Of a DNA stretch of 64,000 nt, positions 37,675 through 49,933 are shown in pieces. Below the pieces are notes generated by a model. It did no database searches. It was not told the origin of the DNA and saw only the letters and a list, made by a program, of their open reading frames with translations. Made by a program: the position numbers and the translations under genes. Source of the DNA: Calliopsis andreniformis (taxonomy: Eukaryota > Arthropoda > Insecta > Hymenoptera > Andrenidae); assembly GCF_051401765.1 (NCBI RefSeq), contig NW_027480468.1, positions 2,108,001-2,172,000 on the forward strand. Direction: 5' to 3'. Position 1 is the first letter of the stretch; each line of letters starts with the position of its first letter.

Positions 37675-38016
37675 TCCCCAATCCTCAATCTTCAATCGTC
37701 AATCGTCAATCCTCAATCCTCAATCCTCGATCCTCAATCCTCAATCTTCGATCCTCAATACTCAATCTTCAATCCTCAAACCTCAATCCTCAATCCTGTT
37801 TCTTCAATCCTCAATCCTCAATCCTCAATCCTCAATGCTCATTCTTCAATCCTCAATCCTCAGTCCTCAATCCTCAACCCTCAGTCCTCGTCATCAATCC
37901 TCAACCCTCAATAATCAATCCGCAATCTTCAATAATCAATACTCAATCTTCAACCCTCAATCCTCAATACTCAATCCTCAATCCTCAAGCCTCAATCCTC
38001 AATCCTCAATCCTCGA

Positions 38017-38191
38017 TATTCAACACACAACCCTCAACTATCAATCCTCAATACTCAACCATCAATCCTCAAATCTCAATACTCAATAGAATACCCTGAA
38101 TTCTCATCGTTCAATACTCAATCCACAAAAATCAATAATCAAATCTCAACCCTCAAACATCAATCCTCAACACTCAATCATCAACACTCAG
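38017..38191 (+). repeat. L2 block
   Basis: Typical L2; copy of 34117 at 3900 bp. Confidence 0.88.
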
Positions 38192-38338
38192 TCCTCTTTC
38201 TTCAATCCCCCATCCTCAATCCTCAATCCTCAATCTTCAATCCTCAACACTCAATATTCAACCCTCAATCCTCAGTCCTCAAACCTCAATTCTGGATCCT
38301 CAATCCTCAATCCTCAATCTTCAGCCCTCAGTCCTCAA

Positions 38339-38471
38339 CAATCAGCTGTCAATCCTCAATCCTCAATAGAATATCCTCAATTCACAGGTTTCAATACTCA
38401 ATACTCAATCTGCAATCTTCAAATCTCTATCCACAAACTTCAATCCTCATCACTCAACCCTCAACACTCAG
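38339..38471 (+). repeat. L1 block, CAGCTG subtype
   Basis: Partner of 34439 (offset 3900); ACTTCAA replaces ACATCAA. Confidence 0.9.
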
Positions 38472-38709
38472 TCCCCAATCCTCAATCTTCAATTCTCAAT
38501 CCTCAATCCTCAATCTTCAATCCTCAATCCCCAGTCCTCAATCTTCAATCCTCAATGCTCCATCCTCAATCCTCTATCCTCAGTCCTCATTCTTCAATAC
38601 TCAATTTTCAATCGTCAATAATCAATCCTCAATCCTCAATCCTAAATCCGCAATCATCAATCTCCAATCTTCAATACTCAATCCTCAATCCTCAATCCTG
38701 AATCCTCAA

Positions 38710-38807
38710 TACTAAAGCATCAATCCTCAATTCTCAATACTCAATAGAACATCCTGAACTCTCAGGATTCAATACTCAAACCTCAAACCTCAAACCTCAG
38801 CCATCAT
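38710..38807 (+). repeat. L3 block
   Basis: Copy of 34796; TCCTGAA-CTCTCAG weakens the EcoRI site. Confidence 0.86.
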
Positions 38808-40188
38808 CCTCAATCCTCAATCCTCAATCGTCAATCCTCTACCTTCAATCCTCAACACTCAACCTTCAACCCTCAATCCTCAATCCTCAATCGTCAATCC
38901 GCAATCCTCAATCCTCAAACCTCAATCTTCAATCCTCAATAATCAATCTTCAATCCTCAATCCTCAATCCTCAATCCTCAATCCTCAATCCTCAATCCTC
39001 AATCCTCAATCATCAATCCTCAATACTCAATCTTCAATCCTGAATCCTCAATACTCAATCCTCAATCCTCATTCTTCAATCCTCAATACCCAATCCTCAA
39101 TCTTCAATCCTCAATCCTCAATCCTCAATTCTCAATCCTCAATCCTCAGTACTCAATCCTCAATCTTCAATCCTCAATACTCAATCATCAATCCTCAATT
39201 CTCAATCCTCAATCCTCAACACTCAATGCTCAATCCTCAATCCTGAATCCTCAATCCTCAATCCTCATTCTTCAATCCTCAATACCCAATCCTCAATCTT
39301 CAATCCTCAATCCTCAACCCTCAATCTTCAATCCTCAATCCTGAATCCTCAATCCTCAATCCTCATTCTTCAATCCTTAATACCCAAATCTCAATCTTCA
39401 ATCCTCAATCCTCAGTCCTCAATCCTCAATCCTCAATCCTCAGTCCTCAGTCCTCAAACCTCAATCCTCAACCCTCAGCCATCATCCTCAAACCTCAGTC
39501 CTCATCCTCAATTCTCAATCCTCAATCCTCAAGCCACAATCCTCAACCGTCAGTCCTCGTCCTCAATCCTCAATCCTCAATCCTCAATCCTCATTCCTCA
39601 AACCTCAATCCTCAATCCTCAATCCTTAATCCTCAATCTTCAATCCTCAATCAACAGTCCTCAATCTTCAATCCTCAATGCTCAATACTCAATCCTCAAT
39701 CCACAGTCCTCAATCATCAATCCTCAATCCTTAATCCTCAATCTTCAATCCTCAATATTCAATCTTAAATCCTCAATCCTCAATCCTCAATCTTCAATCC
39801 TCAATACTCAATCTTCAATCCTCAATCCTCAATCCTCGATCCTCAATCCTCAATCGTCAATCTCCAATCCTGAATACTCAATCTTCAATCCTCAATCCTC
39901 AATCGCCCATCCTCAATCCCCATTCCTCAATCCTCAATACCCTATCCTCAATCTTCAATCCTCAATCCTCAATCCTCAATTCTCAATCCTCGATCCTCAG
40001 TCCTGAGTCCTCAAACCTCAATCTTCAACCCTCAGCCCTCATCCTCAATCCTCAATCCTCAATACTCGATCCTCAACCCTCAATCTTCAATCCTCAATCC
40101 TCAATCCTCAATCCTCAATCCTCAGTCCTCAAACCTCAATTCTGAACCCTCAACCCTGAATCCTCAATCTTCAGCCCTCAGTCCTCAA

Positions 40189-40321
40189 CAATCAGTTGTC
40201 AATCCTCAATTCTCAATAGAATATCCTCAATTCACAGGTTTCGATACTCAATACTCAATCTGCAATCTTCAAATCTCTATCCACAAACATCAATCCTCAT
40301 CACTCAACCCTCAACACTCAG
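40189..40321 (+). repeat. L1 block, subtype b with GTTTCGA
   Basis: Complete; TTCACAG-GTTTCGA in place of TTCACAG-TTTTCAA. Confidence 0.9.
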
Positions 40322-41767
40322 TCCACAATCCTCAATCTTCAATTCTCAATCCTCAATACTCAATCCTCAATCCTCAATCCTCAATCCTCAATCTTCAATC
40401 CTCAATACTCCATCTTCAATCCTCAAACCTCAATCCTCGATCCTCAATCCTCAGTCCTCAATCGTCAATCTCCAATCCTGAATACTCAATCTTCATTCCT
40501 CAATCCTCAATCGCCCATCCTCAATCCTCATTCTTCAATCCTCAATACCCTATCCTCAATCTTCAATCCTCAATCCTCAATCCTCAATTCTCAATTCTCA
40601 ATCCTCAGTCCTGAGTCCTCAAACCTCAATCTTCAATCCTCATCACTCAACCTTCAACCCTCAATCCCCAATCCTCAATCGTCAATCCGCAATCGTCAAT
40701 CCTCAGTCATCAATCCTCAACCTTCAATACTCAATCCTCAATCCTCAATCCGCAATCCTCAATCCTCAATCCTCATTCCACAAACCTCAATCCTCAAACC
40801 TCAGTCCTCATCCTCAATTCTCAATTCTCATTCTTCAATCCTCAATACCCAATCCTCAATCTTCAATCCTCAATCCTCAATCCTCAATCCTCATTTCTCA
40901 ATCCTCAATCCTCAATCCTGAATCCTCAATCTTCAATCCTCAATACTCAGTCCTCAATCCTCAATCCTCAACCTTCAATCATCAATACTCAATCTTCAAT
41001 CCTCAATCCTCATTCCTCAATCCTCAATCCTCAATCCTAAATCCTCAATCCTCAAACCACAATCCTCAACCGTCAGTCCTCGTCCTCAATCCTCAACCCT
41101 CAATCCTCAATCCTCAATCTTCAATCATCAATACTCAATCTTCAATCCTCAATACTCAATCCTCAACCCTCATTCCTCAAACCTCAACCCTCAACCCTCA
41201 ATCCTCAATCTCCAATCCTGAATACTCAATCTTCAATCCTCAATCCTCAATCGCCCATCCTCCATCCTCATTCTTCAATCCTCAATACCCTATCCTCAAT
41301 CTTCAATCCTCAATACTCAATCCTCAATTCACAATCCTCAATCCTCAGTCCTGAGTCCTCACACCTCAATCTTCAACCCTCAGCCCTCAACCTCAATCCT
41401 CAATCCTCAATCCTCAATCCTCAACCCTCAATACTCAATCTTCAATCTTCAATCCTCAGTCCTCAAGCCACAATTCTGAATCCTCAATACTGAATCCTCA
41501 ATCCTCAATCCTCAATCCTCAATCCTCAATCCTCAATCCTCAATCCTCAATCTTCAATCCTCAATACTCAACCTTCAATCCTCAATGCTCAATCCTCAAT
41601 CCTCAGTCCTCATTCTTCAATCCTCATTCTTCAATCCTCAATCCTCAGTCTTCAATCCTCAATCCTCAATCCTCAATCCTCAATTCTCAATACTCAATCC
41701 TCTGTCCTCAAACCACAATCCTGAATCCTCAATCCTGAATCGTCAATCTTCAGCCCTCAGTCCTTAA

Positions 41768-41900
41768 CAATCAGTTGTCAATCCTCAATCCTCAATAGAA
41801 TATCCTCAGTTCAGAGCTTTCCATACGCAATACTCAATCTGCAATCTTCAAGTCTCTATCCGCAAACATCAATTCTCATAACTCAGCCCTCAACACTCAG
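41768..41900 (+). repeat. L1 block, subtype c (CTTTCCA)
   Basis: Preceded by TCCTTAA; AGTCTCTATCCGCAA variant. Copies at 44834 and 47410. Confidence 0.9.
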
Positions 41901-43052
41901 TCCCCAATCCTCAATCTTCAATCCTCAATCCTCAATCCTCAATCATAAATCCACAATCTTCAATCCTCAATACTCAATCTTCAATCCTCAATCCTCAATC
42001 GTCAGCCCTCATTCCTCAAACCTCAACCCTCAGCCCTCAGTCCTCATCCTCAGTTCTCAATTCTCAATCCTCAGGCCTCAATCCTCAATCCTCAATTCTC
42101 ATTCTTCAATCCTCAATACCCAATCCTCAATCTTCAATCCTCAATCCTCAATCCTCAATTCTCAATCCTCAGTCCGCAATCCTCAGACCTCAAACATCAA
42201 TATTCAACCCTCAGTCCTGGTCCCCAATCCACAACCCTCAATCCTCAATCCTCATTTTTCAATCCTCAATCCTCAATCCTGAATCCTCAATCTTCAATCC
42301 TCAATACTCAGTCCTCGATCCTCAATCCTCAATCTTCAATCATCAATACTCAATCTTCAATCCTCAATCCTCATTCCTCAATCCTCAATCCTCAATCCTC
42401 AATCCTCAATCTTCAATCCTCAATACTCAATCTTCAATCCTCAGTCCTCAATCCTCAATCCTCAATCCTCATTCTTCAATAGTCAACACCAAATCCTCAA
42501 TCTTCAATCCTCAATCCTCAATCCTCTATTCTCAATCCTCAATACTCAATTCTCAATCGTCAATCCTGAATGCCCAATCCTCAATTTTCGATACTCAATG
42601 CTCAATCCTCAATCCACAATCCTCAATCTTCAATCCTCAATACTCAATCTTCAATCCTCAATCCCCAATCCTCAATCCTCAATCCTCAATCCTCAGTCCT
42701 CAATCCTCAATCTTTAATCCTCAATACTCAATTTTCAATCCTCAATCCTCAATCCTCAATCCTCAATCCTCATTCTTCAATCCTCAATACCCAATCCTCA
42801 ATCTTCAATACTCAATCCTCAATCCTCAATTCGCAATCCTCAATCCTCAATCCTCAGACCTCGGACGTCAATACTCAACCTTCAGTCCTCATCCTCAATC
42901 CTCAATCCTTATTCCTCAGTCCTCAAACTTCAATCCTCAACACTCAATTTTCAATCCTCAATCCTCAATCCCCAATCCTCAATCCTAACTCCTCAATCAT
43001 CAATCCTCAATCTTCAATACTCAATCCTCAATCCTCAATCCTGAATCCTCAA

Positions 43053-43150
43053 TACTAAACCATCAATCCTCAATTCTCAACACTCAATAGAACATCATGA
43101 ATTCTCAGGATTCAATACTCAAACCTCAAACCTCAAACCTCAGCCATCAT
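43053..43150 (+). repeat. L3 block
   Basis: CCATCAA second unit and TCATGAA after the hub. Confidence 0.86.
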
Positions 43151-43658
43151 CCTCAATCCTCAATCCTCAATCGTCCATCCTCAACCTTCAATCCTCATCA
43201 CTCAACCTTCAACCCTCAATCCCCAATCCTCAATCGTCAATCCGCAATCCTCAATCCTCAGTCATCAATCCTCAACCTTCAATACTCAGTCCTCAATCCT
43301 CAATCCGCAATCCTCAATCCTCAATCCTCATTCCACAAACCTCAATCCTCAAACCTCAGTCCTCATCCTCAATTCTCAATCCTCAATCCTCAATCCTCAA
43401 ACCACAATCCTCAACCGTCAGTCCTCGTCCTCAATCCTCAACCCTCAATCCTCAATCCTCAATCTTCAATCTTCAATCCTCAATCCTCTATCCTCAATCC
43501 TCAATCCTTATTCCTCAGTCCTCAACCTTCAATCCTCAATACTCAATTTTCAATCCTCAATCCTCAATCCTCAATCCTCAATCCTCAATCCTAAATCCTC
43601 AATCATCAATCCTCAATCTGCAGTACTCAATCCTCAATCATCTATCCTGAATCCTCAA

Positions 43659-43756
43659 TACTAAAGCATCAATCCTCAATTCTCAATACTCAATAGAACA
43701 TCCTGAATTCTCAGGATTCAATACTCAAACCTCAAACCTCAAACCTCAGCCATCAT
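43659..43756 (+). repeat. L3 block
   Basis: GCATCAA form, complete inverted repeat CCTGAATTCTCAGG. Confidence 0.86.
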
Positions 43757-44049
43757 CCTCAATCCCCAATCCTCAATCGTCATTCCTCAGCCTTCAATCC
43801 TCATCACTCAACCTTCAACCCTCAATCCCCAATCCTCAATCGTCAATCCGCAATCCTCAATCCTCAGTCATCAATCCTCAACCTTCAATACTCAATCCTC
43901 AATCCTCAATCCGCAATCCTCAATCCTCAATCTTCAATCCTCAATCCTCAATCCTCAATCCTCAATTCTCAATCCTCAATCCTCTGTCCTCAAACCACAA
44001 TCCTGAATCCTGAATCCTGAATCGTCAATCTTCAGCCCTCAGTCCTCAA

Positions 44050-44182
44050 CAATCAGTTGTCAATCCTCAATCCTCAATAGAATATCCTCAGTTCAGAGTT
44101 TTCCATACGCAATACTCAATCTGCAATCTTCAAGTCTCTATCCGCAAACATCAATTCTCATCACTCAGCCCTCAACACTCAG
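44050..44182 (+). repeat. L1 block, subtype c (TTTTCCA)
   Basis: Exactly 343 bp (49 heptamers) upstream of the first CAATCAA-type L1. Copy at 49692. Confidence 0.9.
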
Positions 44183-44392
44183 TCCCCAATCCTCAATCTT
44201 CAATCCTCAATCCTCAATCCTCAATCCTCAATCCACAATCTTCAATCCTCAATACTCAATCTTCAATCCTCAATCCTCAATCCTCAATTCTCAATCCTCA
44301 ATCCTCAATCCTCAACCCTCAATCCTCAGTCCTCAAACCTCAATACCGAATCTTCAATCCTGAATCCTCAACCTTCAGCCCTCAGTCCTCAA

Positions 44393-44525
44393 CAATCAAT
44401 TGTCAATCCTCAATCCTCAACAGAATATCCTCAATTCACAGCTTTCAATACTCAATCCCCATTCTTCAATCTTCAAATCTCAATCCACAAACGTCAATTC
44501 CCATCACTCAACCCTCAACACTAAG
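44393..44525 (+). repeat. L1 block, subtype d (CAATCAA, CAGAATA, ends CACTAAG)
   Basis: First of the subtype found only in the right third. The inverted repeat becomes ACAATCAATTGT. Confidence 0.9.
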
Positions 44526-44833
44526 TCCTCAATCTTCAATCCTCAATCCTCAATCCTCAATCTTCAATTCTCAATACTCAGTCCTCAATCCTCAATCCTC
44601 AATCTTCAATCTTCAATACTCAATCTTCAATCCCCAATCCTCATTCCTCAATCCTCAATCCTCAATCCTCAATCCTCAATCTTCAATCCTCATTCTTCAA
44701 TCCTCAATCCTCAGTCTTCAATCCTCAATCCTCAATCCTCAATCCTCAATTCTCAATACTCAATCCTCTGTCCTCAAACCACAATCCTGAATCCTCAATC
44801 CTGAATCGTCAATCTTCAGCCCTCAGTCCTTAA

Positions 44834-44966
44834 CAATCAGTTGTCAATCCTCAATCCTCAATAGAATATCCTCAGTTCAGAGCTTTCCATACGCAATACT
44901 CAATCTGCAATCTTCAAGTCTCTATCCGCAAACATCAATTCTCATCACTCAGCCCTCAACACTCAG
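44834..44966 (+). repeat. L1 block, subtype c (CTTTCCA)
   Basis: Copy of 41768 at 3066 bp. Confidence 0.9.
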
Positions 44967-46139
44967 TCCCCAATCCTCAATCTTCAATCCTCAATCCTCA
45001 ATCCTCAATCATCAATCCACAATCTTCAATCCTCAATACTCAATCTTCAATCCTCAATCCTCAATCGTCAGCCCTCATTCCTCAAACCTCAACCCTCAGC
45101 CCTCAGTCCTCATCCTCAGTTCTCAATTCTCAATCCTCAGGCCTCAATCCTCAATCCTCAATTCTCATTCTTCAATCCTCAATACCCAATCCTCAATCTT
45201 CAATCCTCAATCCTCAATCCTCAATTCTCAATCCTCAGTCCGCAATCCTCAGACATCAAACATCAATATTCAACCCTCAGTCCTGGTCCCCAATCCACAA
45301 CCCTCAATCCTCAAACCTCATTTCTCAATCCTCAATCCTCAATCCTGAATCCTCAATCTTCAATCCTCAATACTCAGTCCTCGATCCTCAATCCTCAATC
45401 TTCAATCATCAATACTCAATCTTCAATCCTCAATCTTCAATCCTCAATCCTCATTCCTCAATCCTCAATCCTCAATCCTCAATCCTCAATCCTCAATCTT
45501 CAATCCTCAATACTCAATCTTCAATCCTCAATCCTCAATCCTCAATCCTCAATCCTCATTCTTCAATCCTCAACACCAAATCCTCAATCTTCAATCCTCA
45601 ATCCTCAATCCTCTATTCTCAATCCTCAATACTCAATCCTCAATCGTCAATCCTCAATGCCCAATCCTCAATTTTCGATACTCAATCCTCAATCCTCAAT
45701 CCACAATCCTCAATCTTCAATCCTCAATACTCAATCTTCAATCCTCAATCCTCAATCCTCAATCCTCAGTCCTCAATCCTCAGTCCTCAATCCTCAATCT
45801 TCAATCCTCAATACTCAATCTTCAATCCTCAATCCTCAATCCTCAATCCTCAATCCTCATTCTTCAATCCTCAATACCCAATCCTCAATCTTCAATACTC
45901 AATCCTCAGTCCTCAATTCTCAATCCACAATCCTCAACCCTCAGACCTCGGACATCAATACTCAACCTTCAGTCCTCATCCTCAATCCTCAATCCTTATT
46001 CCTCAGTCCTCAAACTTCAATCCTCAACACTCAGTTTTCAATCCTCAATCCTCAATCCCCTATCCTCAATAATAAATCCTCAATCATCAATCCTCAATCT
46101 TCAATACTCAATCCTCAATCCTCAATCCTGAATCCTCAA

Positions 46140-46237
46140 TACTAAACCATCAATCCTCAATTCTCAACACTCAATAGAACATCATGAATTCTCAGGATTC
46201 AATACTCAAACCTCAAACCTCAAACCTCAGCCATCAT
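46140..46237 (+). repeat. L3 block
   Basis: Copy of 43053 at 3087 bp. Confidence 0.86.
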
Positions 46238-47409
46238 CCTCAATCCTCAATCCTCAATCGTCAATCCTCAACCTTCAATCCTCATCACTCAACCTTCAAC
46301 CCTCAATCCCCAATCCTCAATCGTCAATCCGCAATCGTCAATCCTCAGTCATCAATCCTCAACCTTCAATACTCAATCCTCAATCCTCAATCCGCAATCC
46401 TCAATCCTCAATCCTCATTCCACAAACCTCAATCCTCAAACCTCAGTCCTCATCCTCAATTCTCAATTCTCATTCTTCAATCCTCAATACCCAATCCTCA
46501 ATCTTCAATCCTCAATCCTCAATCCTCAATCCTCATTTCTCAATCCTCAATCCTCAATCCTGAATCCTCAATCTTCAATCCTCAATACTCAGTCCTCAAT
46601 CCTCAATCCTCAACCTTCAATCATCAATACTCAATCTTCAATCCTCAATCCTCATTCCTCAATCCTCAATCCTCAATCCTAAATCCTCAATCCTCAAACC
46701 ACAATCCTCAACCGTCAGTCCTCGTCCTCAATCCTCAACCCTCAATCCTCAATCCTCAATCTTCAATCATCAATACTCAATCTTCAATCCTCAATACTCA
46801 ATCCTCAACCCTCATTCCTCAAACCTCAACCCTCAACCCTCAATCCTCAATCTCCAATCCTGAATACTCAATCTTCAATCCTCAATCCTCAATCGCCCAT
46901 CCTCCATCCTCATTCTTCAATCCTCAATACCCTATCCTCAATCTTCAATCCTCAATACTCAATCCTCAATTCACAATCCTCAATCCTCAGTCCTGAGTCC
47001 TCACACCTCAATCTTCAACCCTCAGCCCTCAACCTCAATCCTCAATCCTCAATCCTCAATCCTCAACCCTCAATACTCAATCTTCAATCTTCAATCCTCA
47101 GTCCTCAAGCCACAATTCTGAATCCTCAATACTGAATCCTCAATCCTCAATCCTCAATCCTCAATCCTCAATCCTCAATCCTCAATCCTCAATCTTCAAT
47201 CCTCAATACTCAACCTTCAATCCTCAATGCTCAATCCTCAATCCTCAGTCCTCATTCTTCAATCCTCATTCTTCAATCCTCAATCCTCAGTCTTCAATCC
47301 TCAATCCTCAATCCTCAATCCTCAATTCTCAATACTCAATCCTCTGTCCTCAAACCACAATCCTGAATCCTCAATCCTGAATCGTCAATCTTCAGCCCTC
47401 AGTCCTTAA

Positions 47410-47542
47410 CAATCAGTTGTCAATCCTCAATCCTCAATAGAATATCCTCAGTTCAGAGCTTTCCATACGCAATACTCAATCTGCAATCTTCAAGTCTCTA
47501 TCCGCAAACATCAATTCTCATAACTCAGCCCTCAACACTCAG
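47410..47542 (+). repeat. L1 block, subtype c (CTTTCCA)
   Basis: Copy of 41768 at 5642 bp, including the rare TTCTCATAACTC. Confidence 0.9.
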
Positions 47543-48694
47543 TCCCCAATCCTCAATCTTCAATCCTCAATCCTCAATCCTCAATCATAAATCCACAATC
47601 TTCAATCCTCAATACTCAATCTTCAATCCTCAATCCTCAATCGTCAGCCCTCATTCCTCAAACCTCAACCCTCAGCCCTCAGTCCTCATCCTCAGTTCTC
47701 AATTCTCAATCCTCAGGCCTCAATCCTCAATCCTCAATTCTCATTCTTCAATCCTCAATACCCAATCCTCAATCTTCAATCCTCAATCCTCAATCCTCAA
47801 TTCTCAATCCTCAGTCCGCAATCCTCAGACCTCAAACATCAATATTCAACCCTCAGTCCTGGTCCCCAATCCACAACCCTCAATCCTCAATCCTCATTTT
47901 TCAATCCTCAATCCTCAATCCTGAATCCTCAATCTTCAATCCTCAATACTCAGTCCTCGATCCTCAATCCTCAATCTTCAATCATCAATACTCAATCTTC
48001 AATCCTCAATCCTCATTCCTCAATCCTCAATCCTCAATCCTCAATCCTCAATCTTCAATCCTCAATACTCAATCTTCAATCCTCAGTCCTCAATCCTCAA
48101 TCCTCAATCCTCATTCTTCAATAGTCAACACCAAATCCTCAATCTTCAATCCTCAATCCTCAATCCTCTATTCTCAATCCTCAATACTCAATTCTCAATC
48201 GTCAATCCTGAATGCCCAATCCTCAATTTTCGATACTCAATGCTCAATCCTCAATCCACAATCCTCAATCTTCAATCCTCAATACTCAATCTTCAATCCT
48301 CAATCCCCAATCCTCAATCCTCAATCCTCAATCCTCAGTCCTCAATCCTCAATCTTTAATCCTCAATACTCAATTTTCAATCCTCAATCCTCAATCCTCA
48401 ATCCTCAATCCTCATTCTTCAATCCTCAATACCCAATCCTCAATCTTCAATACTCAATCCTCAATCCTCAATTCGCAATCCTCAATCCTCAATCCTCAGA
48501 CCTCGGACGTCAATACTCAACCTTCAGTCCTCATCCTCAATCCTCAATCCTTATTCCTCAGTCCTCAAACTTCAATCCTCAACACTCAATTTTCAATCCT
48601 CAATCCTCAATCCCCAATCCTCAATCCTAACTCCTCAATCATCAATCCTCAATCTTCAATACTCAATCCTCAATCCTCAATCCTGAATCCTCAA

Positions 48695-48792
48695 TACTAA
48701 ACCATCAATCCTCAATTCTCAACACTCAATAGAACATCATGAATTCTCAGGATTCAATACTCAAACCTCAAACCTCAAACCTCAGCCATCAT
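48695..48792 (+). repeat. L3 block
   Basis: Copy of 43053 at 5642 bp. Confidence 0.86.
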
Positions 48793-49300
48793 CCTCAATC
48801 CTCAATCCTCAATCGTCCATCCTCAACCTTCAATCCTCATCACTCAACCTTCAACCCTCAATCCCCAATCCTCAATCGTCAATCCGCAATCCTCAATCCT
48901 CAGTCATCAATCCTCAACCTTCAATACTCAGTCCTCAATCCTCAATCCGCAATCCTCAATCCTCAATCCTCATTCCACAAACCTCAATCCTCAAACCTCA
49001 GTCCTCATCCTCAATTCTCAATCCTCAATCCTCAATCCTCAAACCACAATCCTCAACCGTCAGTCCTCGTCCTCAATCCTCAACCCTCAATCCTCAATCC
49101 TCAATCTTCAATCTTCAATCCTCAATCCTCTATCCTCAATCCTCAATCCTTATTCCTCAGTCCTCAACCTTCAATCCTCAATACTCAATTTTCAATCCTC
49201 AATCCTCAATCCTCAATCCTCAATCCTCAATCCTAAATCCTCAATCATCAATCCTCAATCTGCAGTACTCAATCCTCAATCATCTATCCTGAATCCTCAA

Positions 49301-49398
49301 TACTAAAGCATCAATCCTCAATTCTCAATACTCAATAGAACATCCTGAATTCTCAGGATTCAATACTCAAACCTCAAACCTCAAACCTCAGCCATCAT
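49301..49398 (+). repeat. L3 block
   Basis: Copy of 43659 at 5642 bp. Confidence 0.86.
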
Positions 49399-49691
49399 CC
49401 TCAATCCCCAATCCTCAATCGTCATTCCTCAGCCTTCAATCCTCATCACTCAACCTTCAACCCTCAATCCCCAATCCTCAATCGTCAATCCGCAATCCTC
49501 AATCCTCAGTCATCAATCCTCAACCTTCAATACTCAATCCTCAATCCTCAATCCGCAATCCTCAATCCTCAATCTTCAATCCTCAATCCTCAATCCTCAA
49601 TCCTCAATTCTCAATCCTCAATCCTCTGTCCTCAAACCACAATCCTGAATCCTGAATCCTGAATCGTCAATCTTCAGCCCTCAGTCCTCAA

Positions 49692-49824
49692 CAATCAGTT
49701 GTCAATCCTCAATCCTCAATAGAATATCCTCAGTTCAGAGTTTTCCATACGCAATACTCAATCTGCAATCTTCAAGTCTCTATCCGCAAACATCAATTCT
49801 CATCACTCAGCCCTCAACACTCAG
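49692..49824 (+). repeat. L1 block, subtype c (TTTTCCA)
   Basis: Copy of 44050 at 5642 bp. Confidence 0.9.
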
Positions 49825-49933
49825 TCCCCAATCCTCAATCTTCAATCCTCAATCCTCAATCCTCAATCCTCAATCCACAATCTTCAATCCTCAATACTCA
49901 ATCTTCAATCCTCAATCCTCAATCCTCAATTCT

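Larger units (their letters stand above)
38000..39008. repeat. About 1-kb L2-L1-L3 cassette, right copy
   Basis: L2 (38017), L1 (38339), L3 (38710). A 14-bp size change lies between L1 and L3 relative to the left copy. Confidence 0.8.
32351..40630. repeat. Array region H: L2/L3-rich section
   Basis: Holds five of the twelve L2 blocks and two L3 blocks, but few complete L1 blocks (34439, 37542, 38339, 40189) and one cut short (36621). Two large internal copy relations are visible: about 33.05-34.38 with 35.15-36.56 kb, and 34.1-35.09 with 38.0-39.0 kb. The long stretch 38808-40188 carries only variant heptamers. No gene or RNA signal. Confidence 0.88.
40631..44692. repeat. 4062-bp block of the 5642-bp tandem period, copy 1
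   Basis: Matches 46273-50334 at a constant offset of 5642 bp (806 heptamers). L1 41768, 44050, 44393 and L3 43053, 43659 are all reproduced. I compared many variant units and found no difference. Confidence 0.92.
44693..46272. repeat. Imperfect partial copy of 41627-43185 (3066/3087-bp period)
   Basis: Offset is 3066 bp at the L1 (41768 to 44834) and 3087 bp at the L3 (43053 to 46140), a gain of three heptamers. Single-base differences are present, so it is older than the 5642-bp duplication. Confidence 0.85.
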
